A DNA stretch of 64,000 nt, from NCBI GenBank assembly GCA_903813345.2, contig CAIIXF020000007.1, positions 26,275,564-26,339,563 on the forward strand. The letters are read 5' to 3'. Source of the stretch: Owenia fusiformis (lineage: Eukaryota; Annelida; Polychaeta; Sabellida; Oweniidae). Made by a program: the position numbers and the translations under genes. Under the pieces are notes generated by a model. The model was not told the origin of the DNA and did not search any database. It saw nothing but the letters and a program-made list of their open reading frames with translations. Shown here piece by piece: positions 25,701-35,155 of the stretch; the first letter of the stretch is position 1, and every line of letters starts with the position of its first letter.

Positions 25701-28700
25701 TCATAAGCCCCTTCCTTTTACCAATCCACCCTCTTTAATGACTCTCCTTGAAAGTCCTCCTCTCAGACATGTCTATCACTTACCACATCCTTCAGTGTCT
25801 CATCTGCTCCAGCATTCACTAATGTTGTGTACAGGATCTCATTGTCCAAGGCTGCTACATAATGTAAAGCTGTTCTTCGCATCTAAAATATAATATAAAA
25901 ATCAAATGCCTCACTAATTCTGTCCCAAAAAATTCAATTATGAAATCAATTATTTAAATTTTGATTTTCAATAAACAATTCATATTTATATTTTGATAAA
26001 TACTTTATACTATTTATTTAATGACAGTTTTCTGTGCATATAATCAAGACTTGGCCAATGAGGTGAGAATGGCTGCCCTTTTGATATGAAGCCCATTTTT
26101 GGGACCATGTATTGTATACACTGTGCAAGTTTTGTAATTTGACATTTTAGGTTCTTTCTGTTGTATCTGTCATTCTATCTATACAATTTATACCATCGAC
26201 AAATTGCTTTTATTTACTCTATTCCTATGCTGATCCCACTTTTTACTCTGTTGCCCATTTTTTAAATTGTACACATTTTGTCATGTTATATGGCAGTTGT
26301 TGCAAAAGAAGTTACCTAGTTTTAATTAGGTCTGGTTTTCAAAAATAATTGATGTCTAATTATAAAGTATTTAAAAGTTGACATCAACCGATAATTAGCT
26401 GATAAATAACATAGATTATCACATCATTTATATTACTCATCTAAAGGAGTGGTATCGATATGGTGAACCTTTTGAACACACGTTTCTCTTAAACCAGTCA
26501 TCAAAACATTCTAAAAATTTTACACATCGTCAATTTAATGGTCATCTTATAGATTTTAACTTTATAATCTGAAATATAAATATATACTTGCATAAATGCA
26601 TACTTTTTGTAAAATCAACCCAAATTTCCTTTGTATAACTATAATATTGAGAAATCTTAGAAAATGTTGGCTATGCTATTTTGTTCCAGCAAGGTTCCGA
26701 AAGACATTTTATTTCATTCTCAAGAATTGGTAGAAAGGAACAAAAAACAATTGCACTAAAAAACAAAGAATGTTAACAAAAACAGTTATATAAAATATAT
26801 ATAAATAATTTTTGCGTTAAATTGTTGCCAATCAGTCAACATTACATAAAGGACCGTGTTTTTTTACAGAATGTTTTCAATAATTGATTTAAGAGAAAAC
26901 ATTGTTGAATTCAGTTCTCCATATCAATACCAATCCTTTCTTTCATTTTTACATATAGTAAAACCTATCTATGTAGAACACCTTTGACACCTCTATAAAG
27001 TGTTCCACTTGGGAGGTGTTCAGCTTATAGAGGTTCATTTAACATTAAATCAGTTGGTCTTGGAACTCTGAAATGACTTTTCATGATTTTTCTCATTTTC
27101 AAGTGGGTGCAAATGGATTTTCAGGTGGGTGCAAGCTCGAAATCTGAGGTGGGTGCTGTGCCCACCTGCTTGAATGCTGGAGAGATCACTGCTGTAATTC
27201 AAAGTGTTCTCTAGGTGCTCATTTTCCAAGTATCCTTTGCAAATTCCTCTCTTCTTTATTTTGAATTTCAATACATGACCCCACTTTGATACTTACATTG
27301 TCTCTGCAGTTGAGCGTGTCTTTAAAGTTATTCATCAGGTACTCGACCAGAAAGACTTTATTGACGAGACAAGCCATATGGAGTGCCGTCCTACCGCCTT
27401 TGTCTCTGATGTTCATGAGTTGGACTTTGTCTGGGCACTGCTCAAAGACATGTTCTATATCAACAGTGGTGCTTTCTGTGCCCTCCACTATAGTGAAGAA
27501 CAAGTCAATGTGGAATTTCTGAAAATAAGAAACTTGATCATATCATATTGTGGCTTGCTTTACTGATTGAGAAACATCCTGTGTAAGCAAACTTTTTATA
27601 GTCATTAGTTTTAAGTATATTTTCAAAATGATTTTAATAAGACATGAATATGCTTTATTTGAGCTTGTTATCGTTCAAATGTGAAGTCAAATTTGTTGTC
27701 CACTTTCCTTTTGCATTTCAGATGCTGTTGACCATGGGTCATTGGTTCAAATAATGATAATTGTAATACATGTACATGTAATTGTTGCCAGATCATTTAA
27801 GCAATTTGAGAAAATGATCTGTACATTAAACAAAACCACTTAAATTATTTTGCCATTGACGTCAAACAAATTATTGTTTGATGGTTTATGATATTACCTT
27901 AATTTTCTCCAATTCTTTCAGAAATTCAATGGTTCTTGTATCATTCTTCTGCTTTGCAACCTCTCTTACTGAAAATGAAAGATATGAAACTAGTTATAGA
28001 GTTTTTCGTTTTTAGAAAATTTTGAAATCGCCATTGAATACCGTCATTTGTCTGTTGATTTGACCAATCAGTGATGATGTTCTCAATACACATTTTTTTT
28101 ATCGTATGATCTGTAAAATGAATGATTGGTCAGTTCTTGAGCTGTACCGATCTATATTGCTACTGAGATTGTCCCCATTGATCATCTCTGTCGCAATACA
28201 GAAAATATTGGTACAGAGGGGACATTCTCAGTAGCAATACAGAGTATCACACAATAAAAACGTTATAGAATGATTTGAAGTGCAACACAGGAAATATTCT
28301 GCTCTCGATATTAAAATTCTCATGCAGAATATATCCTGTATTGCACTTAAAATCATTCAATAATTTATAACATTATCTCTGAACCCTGGGGTTTTCCCCT
28401 CTCATGGTGTAACATGGAGTCAACTGAGCCAACAACATGACAAAATGTGAGTCAGAAAATGTATGTTCTTCTGGGAAACTTTAACTTACTTGGTGTTTCA
28501 TTCTCATCAGTACATTCTAGCATCATATCCAATCCCTTTGTGATGAAATCTCTTCGTTTCTCCCAATCATCACCCATGATTATAGCCATCACTTGCTCCT
28601 TGTAGAACTTTACTCCCTCTGATTCGTTGCGCAAGATGGAGTGATCGAGGATGGTGTTTCCAACAATACATCTTAAAATAAAATAAATTGATACTGTGTA

Positions 28701-31115
28701 TTGAAAAATCAAATAAATTGATATTGTACATTGAAAAATCAAATAAATTGATATTGTACATTGAAAAACGAAATAAATTGATACTGTATATTGAAAAATA
28801 AAGTGAATTGATATTGTATATTGAAAAATCAAATAAATTGATATTGTTTATTGAAAAATTAAATAAATTGATATTGTTTTTTGAAAAATCAAATAAATTG
28901 ATATTGTTTATTGAAAAATTTAATAAATTGATATTGTATATTGAAAAATAAAATAAATTAATATTGTTTATTGAAAAATTTAATAAATTGATATTGTATA
29001 TTGAAAAATAAAGTAAATTGATACTGTATATTGAAAAATCAAATGTGAGTTTAGTTCTGATCGCACAAAATTAGTTCATGATTTATCATTGTTGGTTTAT
29101 TATTGTGGTTTAATCTATGACTTGATATTTTTTTTAATTTTTTGGAGGTGGTGAATTCGACCACTGCTGTTTTCACGAATACAGTATACACGTTTTCATG
29201 TTTTAACTGTGAATTTCATGTTTTTCTGCTTGGTCTCTCATTTCTTCATGTATGAATGATTATGGGGAACTTTCAAATGGTAGATTACATGTTTTCAATG
29301 TGTTTGTATTTGAATATAATTTGATGAAGAATTTAATGACCTCACCTCTCTGCAATATCCACACCTTTAAGCAAAATCTGATTGATGAAATCTGTTGACC
29401 TGACATCAGAGTTGACTTCATAGAGGTATGTCTTGCCATGACTGTTCTTCAAGCTGAGGTCAGCTTCCTCCATAACCCTGATGACAATGTCTTCAGGGGT
29501 CTTTGGGTAGAGCGTTTCAAGCATGAAGTAAATAGGACCCCTTGGAAACATACTCTTGTGGTAGAAGCTGAAATGACAAAATTTTATTGCTTGAGATTTT
29601 TTATCAATTTTACAAGAAGTATGTTAGACTGATTGGTGTTAATGATCTTATATGAATCATAACTAGGGATAAGTTTGATGAACTGATTGGTGTGAATCAT
29701 TACTAAATGGAATATGTTGGACTGACTTGTTCGAATCATTATGAATCCACTCGAATCAGTTATCTAATTGAGTCAGTCATCTATTATATAAATTTTCATT
29801 TTAAGGATAGAGAGTAAACGGTTTTAAAATTAACCAAGATCTGTGTATTACACACCCCTGGTTAATTACCTTTTAAATAACAAAATTGAAAGTCAACTTA
29901 TATGACTCTCATTGCTATCAATTAATAATTACATACTTTATTACCTTTTAAATTAGTATTGAAAGTCAACTTGTTTGACTCTCATTGATTTTTTTAATTA
30001 CTTACTTGACATCGGCCTTTGCTTGCTCAAGAACTCTCACTATGTCCATATCTTGTAGTTGGTTGGCCACAGCTATGAGAAGTGGGAGGGGGAGCACGTC
30101 TAAAGAATACTCTGTCTTATGATGACAATCTTGTGTATTTACATCAATCGCTTCTTTATATTCGTCAAGAAGACGAACCATTGAGGCGTCATCACATGCT
30201 AAGGTTGCCTTCACGTACTCAAGTGTTGGTTTTGCTTTTTCAAGCATCGTAATAATCTCAGAATTCTGTTTCGTTTTGGCGAATTCAAGGATGTCCATAG
30301 TGTGTGATTCAACGCCACGTTCGTGAAGAAAGCACCATGATTCGATAAGAGTCTTCACTGCGATTGGGTCACTGTTTTCAACAGCTGTCCATAGCCCAGG
30401 TGTGTATGCATCGAACTGACTCTTAATGGTGTCTTCTGTGAACATATCGAAAGGGTACTTTCCATCGTTGTTTGGGATCTCCATGTTAGCCCCGAGGCGA
30501 ATGAGTGCCTGTATTGAGCGCCAGCTGCCATTCTTTTCAGCGAACTTATGTAGTGCTGTATTTCCCTAATCACATAATAGAGAGAATACATTTTTATTTT
30601 GAAATTTGAATAATATATATTGTGACCAATTTGAACTGTATGAATTAATTTTACACTTTGGAGCCTTTGTTATTCTCTAACATAAATCGCTGTCAAATCC
30701 CATAAATCTGAGAGAAAAATCATAATCAAAATCATAATGTTTATGTGCATATTAAATAGCATGTTATTTTGTTTGTGGTAATTTATGTCAGACTGTCAGG
30801 AAATGTATTTAATCTATTCATTAAATGCTAAATGCTGAAATTAGTATTTACCTGATCATCTCTTGTATCTATGACAATGCCCTCTTTTCCAAGTTGGTAT
30901 ATGACAGGTACCAGTGGTTCTTGCTCCTCCTTGCTGTAAGTTGCAATAAGATGGAGAAATGTTGAGTTATCTTCATCCACAAGGTTCACCTCTTCTGTTG
31001 GTTTGTCTGTATTGGCTAAAAAACTCAGTGTCTTTTTGTGGATTTTCTCATGGAATTCTCCACTCTCTGGCTTAAGTAGAGCATATAGCTCACTTTCTTT
31101 AAATTTCGTTGCCAT
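13764..31115 (-). CDS. Gene A: ankyrin repeat, Dpy-30 motif and coiled-coil protein (15 exons, 917 aa)
   Basis: Coding exons: 31115-30852, 30565-30006, 29567-29346, 28671-28490, 27968-27898, 27518-27297, 25882-25784, 25352-25160, 22528-22371, 21981-21837, 21095-21063, 16140-15935, 15616-15408, 14988-14880, 13844-13764. Phases agree at every junction and 2,754 nt divides by three. Domains: ankyrin repeats over about residues 1-690 (GNTALHKFAEK, GRTALHMACL, RRTALHYVAAL, some degenerate); a Dpy-30 motif at about 741-780 (DKRPWDPIEYLAQWLYK); a Lys/Glu/Arg coiled coil at about 786-855; and an acidic Glu/Asp tail. ATG at 31,115 is the first Met and opens directly into ordered sequence. It is a tandem paralogue of gene B, transcribed in the same direction. 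Function is unknown; ciliary scaffolding is inferred. The donor of exon 12 is weak (GTTTGT). Confidence 0.85.
13976..14052. repeat. Hairpin in last intron of gene A
   Basis: Arms tggccaatgag...ttgttcaaaa and ttttgaacaaaatactcattggtca face each other across a 10-nt loop. Confidence 0.7.
14344..14846. mobile_element. Foldback element, about 500 bp
   Basis: Almost the entire element is two inverted arms of about 230-250 bp. It starts actggtgatc and ends gatcaccagt. Matching inner stretches include aatgtcggaa, cgtttgtgat-like, acaacagaatcg and cttaagtgagg. It sits 34 bp downstream of the gene A exon 14 donor, inside the intron. Confidence 0.85.
15117..15210 (+). repeat. Possible tRNA-derived SINE
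   Basis: The string gagctggccgataggtctag resembles a polymerase III A box and gattgtgagtttgagacag a degenerate B box, spaced as in tRNA-derived SINE heads. No intact tRNA cloverleaf can be drawn. Tentative. Confidence 0.4.
15935..16140 (-). CDS. Gene A exon 12, Dpy-30 motif
   Basis: Encodes residues about 717-785 of gene A. The two-helix Dpy-30 motif reads YLADQLGEALQLALAEVADK followed by RPWDPIEYLAQWLYK. It is bounded by cctag|ATG and GAG|GTTTGT. It enters in phase 1 with AT, like the 33-nt exon before it, so that exon can be skipped without frame change. Confidence 0.87.
16241..16670. repeat. 81-bp tandem repeat, about five copies
   Basis: The unit contains two related halves, gtatgttaacatgcagttag and gtatgttaacatgtaatcat, each with a GTTAAC palindrome. 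The array lies in the intron between gene A exons 11 and 12. Confidence 0.85.
16802..20999. mobile_element. Large foldback element, about 4.2 kb
   Basis: The ends agtgtgtgcc (16,803) and ggcacacact (20,988) are inverted. Matching arms extend inward for roughly 700-800 bp with mismatches: cctatgttgtggtagcttac, gtgacacgaaagggctaaac, cttgcaccaaggt, ggctcacacaaggatcaac. The word cctatgttgtgg lies near 16,847 and its complement near 20,960. The interior (18,080-18,790) is a degenerate tandem array. No transposase is visible, so it is non-autonomous. It enlarges gene A intron 11. Confidence 0.8.
18080..18790. repeat. Degenerate tandem array rich in TCAAGGTCA / GGTCA words
   Basis: Units of very roughly 100-150 bp carry phrases such as gtgacctgaggtcaaggt, tttcaaggtcaatatctag and aatttggtgttttaaggc. 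Many copies of AGGTCA or TCAAGGTCA occur. A related AGGTCA-rich stretch lies at 38,400-38,780. Confidence 0.65.
21063..21095 (-). CDS. Gene A exon 11, 33-nt microexon
   Basis: Bounded by gcattttcag and gtaagttc, phase 1 on both sides. It adds eleven residues, YAATPNAPHAL. Its length is a multiple of three and the next exon begins with the same AT dinucleotide, so inclusion or skipping both preserve frame and sequence at the junction. Optional use is likely but unproven. Confidence 0.6.
22060..22215. repeat. Dispersed repeat, 'gtctccaac...gtggacagtgttc' family
   Basis: Shares tggtgacatattgttatagtc, tttgtggacagtgttc and ctgtaacaaatggcag with 3367-3470 and, in the opposite orientation, with 51,040-51,120. 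The end word is also present at 38,790-38,825. Confidence 0.6.
22643..23047. mobile_element. MITE, taaaggacaactgaaatag family (copy 1)
   Basis: Begins with ttaaaggacaactgaaatag. The internal stretch aatcagattggcccccacatg and the words around it are found inverted in the copy at 53,931-54,418. No coding content. Confidence 0.75.
23110..25092. mobile_element. Foldback element with CCCGCGAA arrays, about 2 kb
   Basis: Outer arms carry clustered tcccgcgaa, tcccgcaaa and gtcccgc words (23,115-23,235 and 24,755-25,080). Inner arms carry cccggtacccggt-type sequence (23,540-23,620 and inverted 24,440-24,520). A block aaaacgtgtaagatttg is duplicated at about 23,660 and 23,835 and inverted at 24,370-24,400. 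It lies in gene A intron 8, 68 bp past the exon 8 donor. Confidence 0.8.
26446..26937. mobile_element. MITE, ggagtggtatcgatatgg family (copy 1)
   Basis: Inverted ends ggagtggtatcgatatgg and ctccatatcaataccaatcc. Inner arms include ctcttaaaccagtcat and its partner. Another copy runs off the right edge of the window (63,711-64,000). Confidence 0.8.
26960..27055. repeat. MITE fragment, 'gtggaacac / agtaaaacct' family
   Basis: Contains atagtaaaacctatctatg, gtgttccacttgggaggtg and agaggttcatttaacatta. Related copies lie at 6,110-6,215, 36,700-36,895, 37,425-37,740, 38,265-38,352 and 45,560-45,745. Confidence 0.65.
28155..28375. repeat. Two adjacent hairpins in gene A intron 4
   Basis: The first pairs attgctactgagattgtccc with ggggacattctcagtagcaa (28,157-28,243). 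The second pairs atagaatgatttgaagtgca with a complement ending near 28,375. Confidence 0.75.
28679..29042. repeat. 30-bp tandem repeat, about 12 copies, abutting gene A exon 4
   Basis: The unit is two halves, aaataaattgatat and tgtatattgaaaaatc. It begins 7 bp upstream of the exon 4 acceptor and is free of stops on the minus strand in the coding frame, because the unit length is a multiple of three. Confidence 0.9.
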
Positions 31116-32517
31116 GGCCTTTGGCGTTTTTTGTGAGATTGTTTAGATTGTTATATATTCAAGTGGTTTATTCTCCAATGATTTTGATATTTATTTTACA
31201 AGTATTTTCTGCTAATGTTCAAGCCAAACATAGATCCTTAGTTACAGTGGGGCATTCGCATGACTGTTAATACCTTAAGCCCCTATTTTCCTGTAAGAAC
31301 GATTATTGGAAACCTTACAACTATTTTCTACAGTCATTCAATCATCATCATAAATTATAAATCTAATAAAGTAGTTGTAATTTGCACTTCTATAAAATCT
31401 TTAGGCTTTTTTGCTACAAATCCTTGTGATTCCTCGCAATTTTGTCAAATTTTAAATTGATATTTATAACCATTTTGGCATTTGATTGAAGGGGGAATGA
31501 TGAGATTAGGTGTTCAATAACTGATGTATTGAACAATATAAAGTATTAGAATTAGATTATATTTAACAAATTGAATTTCTTTGTTAAAAGGAATAAGATC
31601 AAATCTTAGCTATTCAAAAAGTGGTAACAGTAAAACTTGTGTTTGTGAATATGTACCTTTATTACAGGGAAGTACTGTACAAGATTCAATATTTTGCGAT
31701 ATGTACATGTATAGTGCAGGGTGTCCAGGAAGTAAAGATACAAATACTCTGATTTTAAGAGATGTCCTTGTTTTGACATTGTTTGAGATGACATTTCTCC
31801 ATATTATAGAATCTCATTACAGCACTATATCATGCAACTACCATTACATATAGTTTAAAAATTATGAAGTTATGGTTGTTATGGTAACCAGAGTTACGGG
31901 CATGTGGAGCAACGTCAAAATTGTGTTACTCTACACTCATGTGTTTGATAACTCTTTTTCATTCTCATATCATCCCTGTCCACCACCACCTGTTCCTACT
32001 ATACAACAAATTGTGTACCACAACAGTGTAGGGATTAGTATGAAAACAGTATTGGATCATTTTGTATTACTGTTATCTGATATTCAGTATTTCCAACCAT
32101 TATATGCGCATTCGTGTTGCCTCATGACTAAAGATTCAAACATGTGACGAAAACCACTGTTGCTCACCTTTCTTAGATTGATGATAATGGTGGCTTTCAG
32201 CTCAGTCTAATCTGTGTGTTGAACTCCATCCAATCTTGTTTTCAGATGTCTGAAAGGGCTTTTTCAGGTGAATATAGAGCATTATATAAATGGTTCAGTG
32301 CGAAGACACTCCACTCCATTAAGTTTTGTTTCCTCTGCCTTGTGAATTGTTGCATTGTTGAGGTGTAGTATCATCTTTACTATTAATTTAGGCGACTTTA
32401 TGTCCCAGGGCTTGATTAAATCTTTGATTTTACTGGTGAGTGGCATTACACTGTTCTGTATAAATCAATAATATCATTATACAAAATGGAACACCATGGT
32501 ACTATATTAACTTAGAT
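31116..32517. other. Spacer between gene A and the UGT gene
   Basis: No exon is supported. A transposon-end-like word, gcagggtgtccaggaagtaaag, lies at 31,715. The promoter of gene A and the 3' UTR of the UGT gene should be here; no canonical AATAAA for the latter is obvious. Confidence 0.3.
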
Positions 32518-34179
32518 CTAGTCATCTTTCTGTTTACTATTTTTGAACAAACACATTACACATCTAAATATCCATCTAATAATGATGAAGATAATTGTCA
32601 CAATTACAGCCAATATAACAGCCAGGAATATGAGGACGTCCAGCATGAAATATTGGAAGAAACTCAAATCTTGTAGAGGTTTTGATACCAAGTGTTTGGC
32701 ACCATTCGTTTCGATGACATAATTGATCCAGAATAGGAAAACATCCCTCGGCTTGTTAATATTTTTCTGTATTAACCTTGAAGCTATCTTTGCATTTTCC
32801 TTATATTTTGGGTCCTCCAGAACAGAGAGGATTGCTTCAACAAGGCTTGTGTTTGTAATTTCTCTATGATCCATGCGTAATTCAATTCCCATTTTGAGCC
32901 TCTTAGTCAGTTGGGTTGAGTGCTTGAACTGGTCGACAGCTATGGGAATTGTGATAACTGGAACTGCATGGTAAATTGTTTCGTATGTTGAACTCACACC
33001 ACAATGTGTTATAAATAGTTTAGTCTTCGGGTGCCCCAGTAGATCATTCTGTGGTAGCCAGTTTACAAGATGTGTATTCTTCCCCAGTGACTTTGGTGGT
33101 TTACTGTTTTTGGGGTATTTCCATATAACTGTATAAGTTAAACCAGCAAATGCAGAGGCCATTTGTTCGGTAACATACTCAAGGGTTCCATGCGTTGGAT
33201 TAAATATAGATCCAAAACTCACGATAATCACACCCCCTGGTGAGGCATTCTTTACAATATTATCAATGTGACCAGAAAGGGGATTTGGAGGTTGGAAGTA
33301 CATGCCCCCAATATTGACATGATTTGGCATCACTGGTCTAGGGTAGTCCAGAACAAAATGGTTATTGCTGAAATGTAGCGATGTCTTTCGAGAAAGTGTA
33401 TTCATTGTTGATAAAGAGGCGTTAACCTTATACTTAATCCGTAAAGTATCCATATCCAGTAACATGGTATAATAAACGTATTGTATGACACTGTTTATCA
33501 ATGTGCTCTGTACACGTTCTGAAAATCTCATATCATCAGGGAACCCCACAACAAAAGGGGTTACAAAGGACCATGGCGCTGGATGATTTAAATGCCCAAA
33601 GTAAGTATTGACCAAGCCCCCTTCGTTAGAGTATGTTACAGTGGCGATGTCAAGATAGTCTATTGACAAACGGGCACACTCTTCAACATAATCCACTAGC
33701 ACAAGATCAAACTTGATTTTTTTTAATTCATGCAAGATACCACTTTTGAGAAGAGCCTCGCAGTACGATATTGTGAGATGTTTTACGAGAGAGGCCATCT
33801 CAATGAAAGAGGTGTTGTGGGCCTTCGCAACTACTGCATCATCTGTAACAAGCCATGCATCATCGGGAATCTTAAACTTGTAGATTTTCACGTCCTTAGA
33901 TATTGGACGATTCTCTTCATCATATCGGTTGTTTATCATCAATGAGACAGAGTGCCCATCTTGTATCAAGATATCTGCAAGTTTTTCCATGTTCATTAGT
34001 CTAGAGTTAGTCCCCTGAGTGTAAGGAATAAGCAGTATGTGTACAGCCCACACAGTTTCACTTATGACCCCACAAAATACTAGCAAAAGCAACATCAACA
34101 TGATGTTAAGTCTGTTCCATATGCAGAAGTGTAGCCACACAAGCTGAGCCTCACACTTGTACAGTGTTTTATGTCCCAA
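32518..34179 (-). CDS. UDP-glycosyltransferase (UGT family), single exon, 553 aa
   Basis: Transfers a sugar from a UDP-sugar to lipophilic acceptors, in the ER membrane facing the lumen. A signal peptide starts at Met27 or Met29 (MLMLLLLVFCG); ATG at 34,101 is a plausible alternative start to 34,179. The UGT donor-binding signature spans about residues 374-417 (WLPQNDLLGHP, FITHCGVSSTYE, PIAVDQ). One C-terminal membrane span lies at about 509-536, followed by a basic tail ending KQKDD, which fits the KxKxx ER-retrieval signal. Length is normal for the family. Oddity: the position that aligns with the catalytic His of the usual SH pair is Ser59-Arg60 (GTNSRLMNM). The partner Asp163 (LVLVD) is present. 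The acceptor is unknown. No introns, which suggests retroposition. Confidence 0.92.
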   Translation of the reverse strand: MGHKTLYKCEAQLVWLHFCIWNRLNIMLMLLLLVFCGVISETVWAVHILLIPYTQGTNSRLMNMEKLADILIQDGHSVSLMINNRYDEENRPISKDVKIYKFKIPDDAWLVTDDAVVAKAHNTSFIEMASLVKHLTISYCEALLKSGILHELKKIKFDLVLVDYVEECARLSIDYLDIATVTYSNEGGLVNTYFGHLNHPAPWSFVTPFVVGFPDDMRFSERVQSTLINSVIQYVYYTMLLDMDTLRIKYKVNASLSTMNTLSRKTSLHFSNNHFVLDYPRPVMPNHVNIGGMYFQPPNPLSGHIDNIVKNASPGGVIIVSFGSIFNPTHGTLEYVTEQMASAFAGLTYTVIWKYPKNSKPPKSLGKNTHLVNWLPQNDLLGHPKTKLFITHCGVSSTYETIYHAVPVITIPIAVDQFKHSTQLTKRLKMGIELRMDHREITNTSLVEAILSVLEDPKYKENAKIASRLIQKNINKPRDVFLFWINYVIETNGAKHLVSKPLQDLSFFQYFMLDVLIFLAVILAVIVTIIFIIIRWIFRCVMCLFKNSKQKDD

Positions 34180-34365
34180 TAAATATTTTGTGGGCTTTTG
34201 AGTTTTATACTGGATTTAGCTCTAATTTGTTGAATAAGCGTACGTTGGCAAGTTAAAGTTGCGTAACATGTTTTGGCATTACTCCACATTAGTTGTCTGG
34301 CCTTAACTCACTCAGAACACTTAAAGTCCCCATATAAAGTTTAAACCACTTTGGCTTATATTGTA

Positions 34366-34632
34366 TTATCCTACACTTAGTGTACTAAATGTATAATAAC
34401 ATGAAAAAATAAATTTGATATTTATTGGCAAAATGAATATCCGGAGGATATCGTAACGATATACTCCGGGCGGAGGATATCGTGACGATATACTCCGGAA
34501 AACCCAATATGCGGAGGATATTGTGACAATATACTCCGCTTGTTGATTTCCTGCCAAATTGACTCTATTTGGCATGAAATTCATTTTACAATGATATTAT
34601 ACATTCAGTACACTCCTTGTAAGTGTAGGATA
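34366..34632. mobile_element. MITE with three internal palindromes, upstream of UGT
   Basis: Ends attatcctacacttagtgta and its inverted partner (cactccttgtaagtgtaggataat). The interior holds three head-to-tail near-perfect hairpins, cggaggatatcgt with acgatatactccg (34,442-34,539). It lies about 190 bp upstream of the UGT ATG. Confidence 0.85.
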
Positions 34633-34708
34633 ATAAGAACATCCTATGATTATCCAATGTTATCAAAGTGTGATATGATATTTGATTATATATAATTCAT
34701 TTAGAGGG

Positions 34709-35155
34709 CACACATATCTTCAAACTCCCGTGCAGTGATATATTACTGCGGTGGGCAGGTATCTCACCGTAAGCATGGTAACTTCGTAATAAACAACTGA
34801 CGTTATTGGTTCTAGTCCCATGCTCAGGTCGCGTGATTGTAAAATTTAGACAATTTCATTGGTTGAATTGCGCGTATTAACTAATAAACAACACGTGCGG
34901 TAAACTATTATCAACAAAACTTTTACTCAGAATTCCTTCCGCGATGATTTCTTCTCATATTTCAATAATTTTGAAATATTTTGACAAAATAATGTTTGGG
35001 GAACATTCATGAATACATATTTTATAAGTTGTGTGAAAATTGACCACATATGCGATGAAAAGGGGAACTATTTTCCCCAAATTTTGGGGATTTGCTTCAT
35101 CTGCCCGCCGCAGTGTCTATACTGAGACACTGCATGGGAGTTCGACATATCTTTT
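34709..35155. mobile_element. MITE, about 445 bp
   Basis: Inverted ends aaactcccgtgcagtg...actgcggtgggcag and ctgcccgccgcagtg...cactgcatgggagtt, each containing its own small hairpin. No coding content. Confidence 0.75.

Noticed and set aside
28680-28832. Ile/Tyr/Phe repeats preceding gene A exon 4
   Set aside because: Intronic 30-bp tandem repeat read through; the acceptor at 28,672-28,673 fixes the exon start.
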